Positions 49,401 through 60,366 of a DNA stretch of 64,000 nucleotides are shown piece after piece (position 1 is the stretch's first letter; each line of letters starts with the position of its first letter). The stretch lies in assembly GCF_021155765.1 (NCBI RefSeq), contig NC_060116.1:14401084-14465083 (forward strand). Reading direction: 5' to 3'. The notes below the pieces were generated by a model. That model saw only the letters and a list, made by a program, of their open reading frames with translations, had not been told where the DNA came from and ran no database searches. The stretch is from Diprion similis. Its lineage: Eukaryota; Arthropoda; Insecta; Hymenoptera; Diprionidae. Made by a program: the position numbers and the translations under genes.

Positions 49401-52400
49401 TTTACGATCTTATCGTTAGCCAATCTGCCAGAGGCGTGCGTTTGCGATAATCGCTTTAGCGTATGAGCTAAATAACTACAACGACTAATAATTGCACGGC
49501 ATTATTGTTAATGGCTTATGAAGCTATTATTTCACATTTCAGGCAGGTCATCATCAGGCGTTACTATCGATGTTAAAAAACCCCCAAATAGTCCAAACAT
49601 CGTGAGAATTGGATCAAGACACGAAATTTTTGAACCCAGAAGAAACTCGAGGAAAACCAGCATCTCTATGCCGGACAGGTTGGACAACATGGAGGGACTG
49701 GAACAGTCCATGAGACAGCAGGTGAGACTTCGAATCTTTTCCTCCGTCGTGATAAGCCTGATAGTAACGAAATTATCAACAACAGGATTCCTTGATACAA
49801 CACATGCCTGACAAGATGACTTTAAGAAATTAGAATTTTGGAGAATACCATGAAGATTGAATAACGACGAAAATCACTCGATATCTTATCAATAATCATG
49901 TGATCAATACAGATCTACTATCGACGAGATATTCCGGATTTGAATATCATGTGATCAATAGATTTTCTTATCGATGGGGTATTCCGCATTTCGTGTGACG
50001 CTCACGAATCACGTTTACACGACGAACTGACGGATCATTACACACGATTTCTTGCTCGACACGTGATGAACAGAGTTCGAGTGTTGTCAAACACCTGGTC
50101 TTGTCACAGTTAGTAAACACTATCCAGTAAGATTCGCAGCAAAATTGGCCAGCCGTGCGATAGCTGATGTATTACTGCAGGATCACGTCTCGTATCTAAT
50201 TAAAAAGCGCGTAATCAGCTCCAGCTGATCTAATCAGAAATGCGAAAAGTATATATAACCGGAAAAATGAGTGATAAGAATAAAGATCATAAATACAGCT
50301 CGATTTCTTCACTCGAGAAAGCCATGCAGGCTGGGTGTAGCGGATGGAGTCGTTTAAACTCCATCACAGAGGTCAGTGAAACGATTTCAAGTTTAAATTG
50401 GTGAAAAAGTTAAGTCGAAGCTCAGAATTTGGCAAAATGAAAAATTCTGCATAATTTGAAAATTAACAAGTTTGCTCCAAAAAACTTTTCGATGGATGAT
50501 ATAAGACGACGGTAATCCACGTCGAGAGACTTTGTCATGGTTATGATCAGGTTGCACAATCCAAGCACGTTTGAGCACCAGCGAAGTATACGTGCAGTGT
50601 TAAATGAGAGTCTCTCGTGACTTGGAGAGTAGTCGAAAGAAACTAGTCGTGTCTCGATCACCTTTGCAGCGAGTCGCGAGCCCGGCTGTCCACGTGTGTT
50701 AGGTCAGCAATTTTAGTGCGCGAAAATACTTATGTATTTTTACGAACGTAACAGCGATAACATTTATAGACCCTGGCGAGGTGGTTGGAAGACTTGACAC
50801 GAGTATTTCCTCGATCGGATTTTCAGTTTCTCAAAGTGATTTCAAATTTCGACAAGCAGGTTCGCTGCGCTGATCTTGACGGTTCGGAAACGAACGGTTC
50901 CAGGTTATTAATTAGGCGAGAAACACGGAGTGAGTGCTTTGAAGAACCGTCGATTAACTCGGTAGTTTTTTGGTCGACTGAATAAAACACAATGGGAGAT
51001 AAAGCAGGTGGAGACTACCTCCACGACTTGAGAAAACAAGTTCTTATTAAGGTGAATCTATGCAAAGTTGATAGCCTCTTTGAGATCGCATCGTCATTCA
51101 CCTTGAATTTCTCATTTGTATGGTCACGCACACTTGGCGTATTTTACTACGTTACACGAGTAACGTGAAACTCAAGTCAAGCGCGTTAGTGGGATTATAA
51201 AAAGGGATTACAAGGTTCTGTTCAATTCTCAAAGTACACGAATTTCATCTTGACAATGTAGATCAGTTGACTTACCATTAAAACCGACCGCCAAAAAGTA
51301 ATTGAAATAACAGATGTATAATTGAACAGTAGTTTTTATAAGGTGCGCAATAAGCGCATTATAATTGAATTTTAGTTTCAATATGTCTGCAATAAAAAAA
51401 TACTTCTTCAACAAAATTTAAATCGATCGACTGTTTCAGGTGCATTTTTCGGTTTCGGAATTCCTTTCGTCTATAGATTGCATAATGCCTGATACATATT
51501 TATCTCAACAAGTATGCCATTATGTTAGGCCGTGCAGTTTGGCATTCAGAGACACGAAGTGATTCATACAATTGCGATCGTTATTAGGATATACTTATAC
51601 ATGTATCCGTTTCACAATTACTGGGGGCAGAGAGGTAGCGAAGAATAGCTCACGTATATTCATTACGTGCCTATTGTTTCTTCCGACAAAAGAATGTACG
51701 CAACTGTACAGTCGTGATTTAATTTTAACATGATAAACTTGTTCACCGTAACGAAGTCGTTTTTACGCATCGTTTTGCATGTGCCGAGAACTTATTTAGG
51801 ATCCGATCAAAGTCTTACTTAAGTCTAACCGGTTTACTTGTCATGAATTAGTATTCTCCATCGTAATGTGCTAGCAAAACTGACTTGAATGGAAAATCAT
51901 CACTCGAGCACGAAGCGCAAATTGCTGCAACCTCTGTGTGTTGCAATAATTAACATTCTGGTACAACTCGCATGAAAATTAATTGCGAGAAAAAAATAAT
52001 GAAAATAAGTCGGGGATGCAACTCAAGCTTAACATATTTCGTTCTTATAATTTCAGGGCACGAGCTCGAAATTTCGAAGGCACGACAGTGACAGTAGCGT
52101 CACATTTAGTAACAGCGGTTCAACGCCACGAGAGAGTGCCCTGGACTCTGATACCGACGACGATGTCAACGACGAGGAACTTGCCAAGTGAGTCAAACCG
52201 CCACTCGACCCTAAATCATAATGCACAGAACCGTATTCTTTCAATGACAGAGACCAAAATAAATCCAGAAGGCATGTAGGCTAATTTTTATATCAGACCC
52301 GTCATCCGCCTTGTCTGAAATCGTTGGACGTTGACTGACGTCGAGCAGCATCATTTGTGGAATCAACTGCCTTTGTTCACGCCAGAGATAAAATTTTTAT

Positions 52401-55400
52401 ACGCTCTGTAAAACGATACGCTTATTCGTATCTGTGACTATGAACTAGGGCTCACCGTCAGATAACAGATGTGGTGGATCATTTGTACGATACTGCTTCA
52501 GAGTCTTCTATGTATTCTGGATATAACTAACAAGCATGTAATGCCAACTTGCCAACGTACACTTTCATTTTACCACTACTATGAGATTTGTTCAAGGTGA
52601 AGGGGAACTCTATTCACATTTACCACGTATCTTCTAGTGTCACCTAGAAATGCTGTCGTTTGATAGAAAATCTATCAATCGATAAAAGTTTTTTTTCTTA
52701 GCCAATCTATCTGCATTCATTTACATATCGCATCAGCCAATAAACGAGCTAAAAAAAAAGAAAAATTATCAGTCTGTGATAACGCGAGCCTTCAGAGGCG
52801 TCGCCTGGAAACTTTTTTGGTGGGGAACTTTGACTTTATTTGTAAAGATGAATTGTGGGTTGGCATTTAGTTATATCTATACGAACCTGTCGCATGTTTT
52901 CCTCATCTGGAGTTTCGAAGATTACATAAGATGAAAGACCGGCCGCGTGATGTCATCTGGTCAACCAGAGTCCAAAACAGTTTTTTTACTAGTGTTGAAA
53001 CCTCGACTGGCTGGTTAAGTTTCCATTGACTTTGCCGCCTCTGAAAGTTGAAAGAACACTATATAGATTGTACGACCCTCCTTGACCTTGACTTATCGCA
53101 TTAGGTTATCGAAATTCTAGTTTCGTTATTCATGCTTCATCGGCGCAATCTGCAGACGCTCGGAATGCGCGTCGTCAAATTTACTTATTCGGTGCAGTTT
53201 GACTCTCTGTGGTAGACATAAACTCGTCTAGATACAATTATTACTTAAACTCATTCGGGACATAATTTTTTACATTGAGGACAGTGATAGGCTGAAAATT
53301 TGTTAATTAACTGATGAGTATTATACTTTAAATCAATCGATACTCGCGTATAAAGCACTGGTAGATGATAAAAATCAAAAGCGAAACATGATCCCTCGTT
53401 ATGACATTGGTAGCACTTTTTCGGTGCAGAGGTAAGTAGCTAATCGTAAGGCGGAAGTGGCCTCACTGAATCAGTAACTTTTCCTTTTTTTTTTAATACA
53501 AGGCGAGACACTGAATCTCCTTTCTCGAGACCATTCCATGTGCCTTGATTTAAAAAACTGTTCAGTTTCCCTTTTCTCATGATTCGATTAACCCGATCAG
53601 GATCGTCAGCTAAGAGCTGACTTTCACGGATTAAAATACGAGCCGGAAGCGCACTCTGACCCACAAATTAGGCTCCGTGACCCACGGGTCAGTTCTAATC
53701 ATCCCCACTCTAGTTCTAAATATTTCGTAAGCTTCACGTGCGGATAGCGAGATGGAGAGTTTAGTGATACGAAGATCGTGGTTCTGGGTGGCAATGTAGC
53801 AGCCAATTTTTTCACAAGTTTGCAATTTTTCTCATTGCAAGGGTGTTAGACCCTGTAGATTCGACGTTCGGTCGAAAATCGCTATGTTCGAGATCGACGA
53901 ACCGATCAGTAGACTCGTGGTGAACATTTGTTCGTGACAAACTCGCGTTCACCAGCTTGGATAAACCGGATTTTCACTCAAGGTGTGATAAGAACTGCAC
54001 AGCAGATGCTGACAGAGGATTTTGCGCTTTCCAGGGTTCCGTTGCAGGCTTCTTCACGCCGGAAACCACCATCAATCGTCCCCATATCACCGGGTCAGAA
54101 GATGGCCAAGGAGACGATTGAAATGCCGGGTGGCCAGAGCGTCAACTCAACGATAACGAGTGTTAACAGCATCAGCAGTCTTCTCAAAGAAAAATTGCAG
54201 CTTTCCATTCCTCAGGCGCTGCGGAGTAGCAAAAAACAGCAAAACGCTGATTACAGGTATAACTCAGGATTCCCTTTTTGCATAACCGAAGTTCTATAAG
54301 GTTCTGATCACTTCTCACCCTGCAAAGTAGTTCAACGTGCTCCTCTTTAAGCTGGAGAAGTCGAATAACTATGTGTTCCCGTTTCGTTTCCCAGACTAAG
54401 GGCGTTCGTCGGTATCCTGTTCCTCAGCATCGTCTTCTTGATCGGATTCGCCTACGTTTACTACAACCAACACGTTCTTCAAAGGGCGTACTTTGAGCGA
54501 TTTAGGTAAGCAACGTGTTCCGTAATTTCGAGTAATTGATAATGCAGCTTCTTATGGTGTTGCAACTCTATAATCAGGCAATTGTCAAATGCAGTGAATT
54601 ACCGGTCAGACGAAACGTTATTATCCCGGTACGACATGACAACGATCTCTAATTTTCACCCAGGAAGTAATCATAACGTACTTTATACCTATATAGTCGT
54701 CGGTATGGTTGAGGTTCGTACGCGGAGAAGCGAGTGTTCGCTTCGCATGTCGCCAGTCCAACTAGAGGCAATTTAAATTATTGATCCAAATAGCTCGTCG
54801 AGTTATCCTTGTCACGACGAAAGCTGATCTTTGATTCGCGTCATAAACACAGAGGCAAAACCGCCCGACTCCTTCCACAAATCAATCGAGCTGTCCCATA
54901 AAAATTCACCTCTTATTTTCTTTTTCGAACCCCAGTTTCAACAAGAACGACCGGACGATGCACGTCTACAGTAAAAAGGGTGTCGAGTTGATATCCGCCC
55001 GATTAGGCGAAGGGATACTTCCTGAGACCGGAGTGTTTCCCTGTCTTCCTCACCACGAAAGACCCGGTTCCGTATGCCTGGAATGGCTGCAGCAGACTCG
55101 ACTCTACTTGTCGGATACCGATAGTGAGAAGGAGAGCACTCACTGCTACCACATAACATGGCAGAGTCTGAGCCCCGGCTACAACCCGAAGGACTGTTTT
55201 GACTGGTCCCCAAAACGTGGCCACTGGTACGGTGCTGGCCAGACTCAAAACATGGCGTACCCGCTGGAAAAGGGCGCCTCGGATTCGAGTGCCTTCGTGA
55301 CCGGGGACATAAAGAAGCACGCCTTCGGGAACGTGCTCAAGCGTTACTTCCTGACCTCGAAGGGTGCCGCGATCATCGTGGACCCCGAGTCGCCACTCTA

Positions 55401-56841
55401 CGTCTCAATAAACGCTAACCGGTCCCAGGACTTCTGCATCGAGGCAAAGCACGACTCGTTCGCTTATATAAACCACCTGACGCCTCTGCCGCAGTTGAAC
55501 TACACTGTATGCGCATCGGACAACATGAAGACGCTGCTCTCGATGATAACGGAAAAGGCCCCACCGAACGGGCCCAAGAAGGAGGACGTAGACGCTGTGA
55601 ATTCTCTGATTTCCGAACCGGTTTGGCAGATCTCACCGACGGATGAGGCGGCCATATACAACTACACCGAGGACGTTATCGCCCTTGGTTTCCTCCAGGG
55701 TCACGTACTTCTCAGCGAGGAGTGGCAGCCCAAATCCGGCGACTTCCATCTCGACACCGAGCGGTTCCCCACGATGGTGAAGACCATAAAAATCATCCAC
55801 CGGCGTGGGTTTAGGATCATATTTTCCATCCAACCATTCATATCCACCGAGTCGGTAAACTTCGCGGACGCTGTTGCTAGTCGACTTTTGATATCCGAGC
55901 GTGGCAGCGACCCCAGGATACCGGCTTTGACCAGGTACAAGCAGAGCAACAGCGCCGCCATACTGGACATAACGAACAACAGGACTCTACCTTGGCTCGA
56001 GGACAAGCTGCAGAGTCTCGTCAAGAAGTACAAGGTCGACTCGTTCTACCTTGACTTGGGGAACGCTTACGACATGCCGCATTACTACAAATGTCAAAAG
56101 CCACTGACGAATCCGGACCACTACAAGACCCTCTTCACTCAGGCGATACTGAGCTCGGTACCAGTGATCGGAGTTTCCGGCGCCATAGAGAGACCAAAAA
56201 CGCCGGTATTCGTTTCCCTGCCGCCGTTCCCGTCGTCGTGGAAGGCCATAAAGACGGTGATACCGACGGTGCTGAGCTACGGTATAATAGGATACCCTTT
56301 CATAATGCCCGGCGCTGTGGGTGGCGACGTCGCTCTTCCCATGTCGGACAACAACCCGAATAACGACTTCGAGGTCAATCTACCCGACAAAGAGTTGTAC
56401 CTGAGATGGTTGCAGCTCTCGACCTTCTTACCGGTCATTCGCTTCACCCACTTGCCTAGCAAGTACTCGAACGAGTCCGTCCTCGAGATGGCCAAGAGTT
56501 TGACGACCTTGAGGCAGAAGACGGTGAAACCTCTCCTCACGAAGTACGCCCTCGAGGCACTCGAGTCGGGACTCCCGATCATCAGGCCTCTCTGGATGCT
56601 GGATCCCTCCGATCCCGCCTGTCACGACGTCGTCGACGAGTTTTCTGTCGGCGAAGAACTCATAGTTGCTCCAATTTTGTACTCGGGTAGCAGGCAGAGG
56701 GAGGTCTATCTCCCAGCGGGAGTCTGGAGGGATGGCATCGACGGAACACTCAAGAAGGGGTCGAGGTGGATCCACAACTACAGAGTAGCCGAGGACAAGG
56801 TTGCGTACTTCGTCAAAATGCCTGACAACACCAGATTTTGA
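43421..56841 (+). CDS. MYORG: Type II membrane GH31 glycosidase-like protein (MYORG-like), long isoform
   Basis: Nine coding exons: 43421-43465 (inferred first exon), 46230-46489, 46561-47034, 47122-47213, 49543-49721, 52057-52187, 54035-54256, 54395-54505, 54936-56841. All junctions are GT-AG with matching phases; total 1,139 residues. Residues 1-467 are a Ser/Pro-rich cytoplasmic tail, about 471-491 a signal-anchor helix (FVGILFLSIVFLIGFAYVYY), and the rest is lumenal with a GH31 barrel (about 700-1090) matching myogenesis-regulating glycosidase. GH31 landmarks are the LDLGN nucleophile-type motif at D878, YGIIGYPFIMPGAVGGD and ELYLRWLQLSTFLPVIRF. Vertebrate MYORG is an ER/Golgi alpha-galactosidase. 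Here the usual acid/base Asp region reads VSLPPFPSSW, with no Asp, so catalysis is doubtful. The first exon (MDRIKRRRRKAKKPK) is the least certain part: it fits in phase 0 and no in-frame ATG exists near 46,230. An antisense gene sits inside the fourth intron. Confidence 0.88.
47385..48610 (-). CDS. NME5: NME5-like nucleoside diphosphate kinase with Dpy-30 motif (radial spoke type), nested gene
   Basis: Five minus-strand exons, 48610-48380, 48306-47914, 47853-47715, 47646-47558 and 47495-47385, with GT-AG introns and matching phases, encode 320 residues. Residues 1-120 are an acidic, Pro-rich extension not found in the roughly 212-residue human NME5. The NDK domain runs from TLAIIKPEA (about 122) to FFFPE (254) and keeps K127, N233 and the catalytic-position H236 (NAVHGSA), but the usual Asp after HGS is Ala. 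A Dpy-30-like two-helix segment follows (AADYLWEVINNVLLEGLT, then KPADPILWLANWLILNNP). NDK plus Dpy-30 is the hallmark of NME5/RSP23, a radial-spoke component of motile cilia and sperm flagella, so testis-biased expression is expected. The gene lies wholly inside an intron of the GH31 gene on the opposite strand. NDK activity is uncertain. Confidence 0.92.
50250..50371 (+). CDS. Candidate alternative first exon A of the GH31 gene, with TATA box
   Basis: ATG 50267 opens 35 codons (MSDKNKDHKYSSISS...RLNSITE) that end at a donor (GAG, then GTCAGT) after 50,371 in phase 0, exactly the phase needed by the GH31 exon at 52,057. The resulting protein would be 824 residues and would lack most of the cytoplasmic tail while keeping the membrane anchor and GH31 domain. 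A TATATATAA box at 50,250-50,258 lies so close upstream that a transcript from it would more likely use the in-frame ATG at 50,324 (MQAGCSGW...). This is inferred from signals only. Confidence 0.5.
50992..51051 (+). CDS. Candidate alternative first exon B of the GH31 gene
   Basis: ATG 50992, preceded by AAAACACA, opens 20 codons (MGDKAGGDYLHDLRKQVLIK) and ends at a donor (AAG, then GTGAAT) in phase 0, again matching the acceptor at 52,057. This would give an 809-residue isoform. Like exon A it begins Met-x-Asp-Lys. The composition looks coding, but only transcript data can decide. Confidence 0.5.
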
Positions 56842-56888
56842 AATGATTGTGATATATCCTTGCGGGGTGACAGTGTACCTGCATTATA

Positions 56889-56894
56889 AATAAA
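56889..56894 (+). terminator. Proximal poly(A) signal of the GH31 gene
   Basis: AATAAA lies 48 bases after the GH31 stop codon. Confidence 0.65.
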
Positions 56895-57448
56895 AAATAT
56901 ACAAAATACAGGAATCATTCGTAAGTGACGTATAGTATAACGAGGAATGCTTGGCCTGATGTACATGTACATAGGCTGTAAATTTTCTCTATATACTATT
57001 ATACGCTATTTTGCAATATTGATCACGCTATACGTGCTTTATGATTTTACGGCTATCTCACACGATAGTGTAAAATATCATACGTCGTTTCATTATGAGC
57101 AATTAAACCGAGGTATAAATTAAAAATAATTATCGTTTTAGCTAAACGCAAGGCCGAGGATTGATAACAGTACTGAGTTCAGCATACTGATAGGTTTTTT
57201 TTTTTTTTAAACGAGCCAAAGGGCTTTTCATATACATATGATGTGATAAAGTAATTGTTTCAGAGATGAGAAAGAATAAAAACCAAAAAAGCTTTAAGGA
57301 AGGGCGGTATTAGATAATTTCATGTAAATTTACATAACGTAAGTGATGTGTTAACGTGTACATAATATGAGTATTGGATGTCTGTACAAAATACTAAAGA
57401 TAACACATATTATATATAATTTTCTGTGTATGAAATATTTCTATATTA

Positions 57449-57454
57449 AATAAA
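57449..57454 (+). terminator. Distal poly(A) signal of the GH31 gene
   Basis: A second AATAAA lies about 610 bases after the stop. About 40 bases further on, TTTATT (57,490-57,495) reads AATAAA on the minus strand, so this point looks like the meeting place of two convergent transcripts. Confidence 0.5.
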
Positions 57455-57756
57455 GAACACTTTCTATATATATATATATTTTTAGGATTTTTATTCAATC
57501 TTTTGGCGTTTTTTTTTCTTTTTTCGTATGGTTTTTCCGTTTACTTCTTTTATTCATTTTATATTGTAATTATATAGCGATACTTTAGCATACATAACCC
57601 ATGGAAATAATGCCGTTAAATATGAAGATATTATTTTGTCGATAATATAACATTTACTTATAATGATGACCATATTATGCTCCTCCCACCTAACTATATA
57701 TTTATCGTATGAGATTTCATTATATTACCTTGCGGGGATTGGCGGGGGAGACAACA

Positions 57757-57790
57757 ATTTATTTATTTATTTATTTATTTATTTATTTTA
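57757..57790. repeat. (ATTT)n microsatellite
   Basis: About eight ATTT units. On the plus strand these are overlapping ATTTA pentamers, the AU-rich-element core, but the likely transcript here runs on the minus strand. Confidence 0.9.
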
Positions 57791-60306
57791 ATTTTATTTG
57801 TTCATATTTTTTGTTTTTCTTTTTTCTCTGTCGTTTTTCATTTTGACTAGAAGCGGGACGAAAGCCGAAAAAATAAACAAGGAGTTTCATATATGCTGCA
57901 TGTTATATACGTATAATATATTATAATAATTAATAATAATATATAATAACCGTTAGCCTCTACATGACGTTTTCGTTAATCAAACAGTCAAAGGGAAGCA
58001 AATATCTGTGCATGCATACATATATACAATCCATATTTATATATGCATACATAAATATGAATATTCGAATAAATAAAGCTTTCTCAGCGTCAATAATATT
58101 CATATTAATTATATTTAATTATAATCATAATCGTGTTACGAAAAATAATCTTTTCTCTTCTCACCGTTAATCGTTTTCTTCAAATATGGTTACTAGGTAC
58201 AATTTCTTGTTAAGATTTAGGCTCTCTTTCTCTTTAGAATGTGTATATATTATTTAGCATATATATATATTTGTGTTTTGTGTGGGTGTTGCGTATCTGA
58301 GCAATCTTTTCGCCCATCGTCAGTAATCAGTAATACTTGTTACGTCGTACTATTACACATTACATAAATGAAATATTTCACTCGTTATCCGCAGCTTGCA
58401 GCGTATTTGAGTGCTTCAGCATATTTTACGCTGTCACACTTTACTTGCCTATGTTATAGGCAATTTTTGTAAGTGAAATTCGCACCGAAATTCAAGTTTG
58501 CCCAGGAATGAAAAATGGATACTTTACGAACGGCCTGCACCCAACATACCAGCAAAAGAACTTTAACATTTATTATAACATTTCTTTTTCCGTATTACGT
58601 AGCTTCTAGAAATCGAACAAGATTGAAGTTATCTTTTCATTTTATTTTTTTTTTCTCCTATTTTTGGTGAGAAATACTGTCTATTGGCGAGAGAGAATGA
58701 ATAATTATTAATCAATGATTAAAACACTTTTCGGTTTTTCGAAAGACGTTGTTACAATCAGGGATGAAAATAACCATCCTAACCAATTTAAAAATTCACA
58801 TTTTAGACACTCGTCGCGTAATTAATGGGGTTTGTACAGAGGTTGAGCTCTACATAATCTGGAATCACTTAACGATTTTGGGAAGTTGACGGATCGCAAG
58901 GGAGGTTTTTTTTTTTTTTTTCATCATGGAAGTAGATTTACGGAAGATGCGTATGTAGAGGCGAAACACTTTCTTGTCAATAATTTCTGCGGTGGCAGCG
59001 ACGTCGATTATTTTTCAAAAAAAATAATGCTCGTTTTCTTTCCGCACTTTCGTTTAAAATTCAGTGCATGTATCCTTGTTTCTGCGTCTCATATTCCAGG
59101 GGCAGAGGAACGGCTAGTGTTTGAAAACTCAAAGCACACATTTCGACGATTTTATCTTCGTTGTTAATTGCACCAAATTTCACCTCACATTTCACCACCG
59201 CGAAATGTTTCCAGTTTCATTCTATGCTGCAACTTATACGTTGATCGTAGCTTAGTTAGTTTCTACTTTTGTCTTGAGACGTTTTCAGGAATTCAGGACA
59301 CTAGCGGCAGGATCAGTATGCGGAGAATGCGATAATACAGAAAGAAAACTGTCACTAAAGAGAAAAAAAAAAAAAAAAAAAAACGACATTAATCACCGAG
59401 TGCCTCGAGTTTTTGGAAATAAAAATTTTACAGTGACAGTCTGTACAAAAGGAGAAATTATATGGAGTTGAGAAGTTAAAATCAAAAAGAAAGGTTTCGA
59501 AATGCCTTGGTAAGGATAAGATGATGGTTTTTTGTTTTCGTTTAAATTTTATAGAGATACAACAAGATTGCGGTATCATCGGAACCTGTTTCTTTGGGCA
59601 AGGCATTCTAAGGTATAGTGTACTTTTCGTTTATTACATTATCATTAATCATAATATAGCATAACATTATTACTTTTATTATTATTATTATTTATTATTT
59701 TTTATTTAGCCTTTATTTATTAATTATTATTTTTTTTTTCTTCTTTTCTATTCTTTTCTTTTCTTTTTTTCTTCTATAATAATCATAGCACCATGAACAC
59801 TCCACATATTAATTTGAATTCGATCGTTCGTAAAACGAAACGCACGCACCGTTTCGGGAGGGATTAACAGTTCGTGAAACTAATTTTCACCTCGGATTAT
59901 TATATTCAATTGATCCAGTGCAGGTTCTTTTTTTTTTTTCGTTTCAAAAATCTAAATAGGGTTATTCTTTTGCTAAACAGATTTAATCATAATTTTACAA
60001 TTTAATATTCACGTTTTCACCGGTGACTAGATGAATCAACATTTTCAGCAGCACGTTAGGTATAGGAAACGACTACTCTCATCAGTATGACTAGAGCCTC
60101 GAGTTATTCACACAGTTATAGACTTTGGAATGTTTGAGGAACATTTTTGCATGTATAACTTTTTACATGTATACATATATATATATGTATAGTAAATGCA
60201 TACGTTTCATTGCAATATTTTTTTCACATTTCCCATTGCAGCGGTTCTGATTTTTTTCCTCGACGTTCGTTGCAGTATTCTTATACGATAATTAATTATT
60301 TAGTGT

Positions 60307-60324
60307 AATAATAATAACAACAAC

Positions 60325-60366
<42 letters not shown>
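60307..60366. repeat. (CAA)n(TAA)n compound microsatellite
   Basis: CAA units lead into about 15 uninterrupted AAT trinucleotides. A further AAT run lies at about 60,508-60,533. Confidence 0.95.

Noticed and set aside
53881..53940. Short ATG exon-like stretch (MFEIDEPISRLV) before a GTGAAC donor
   Set aside because: It ends in phase 0, whereas the next GH31 exon at 54,035 needs phase 2, so it cannot be an alternative first exon in that frame.
55003..56775. Several minus-strand ORFs of 61-115 codons
   Set aside because: Antisense shadows of the large GH31 exon.
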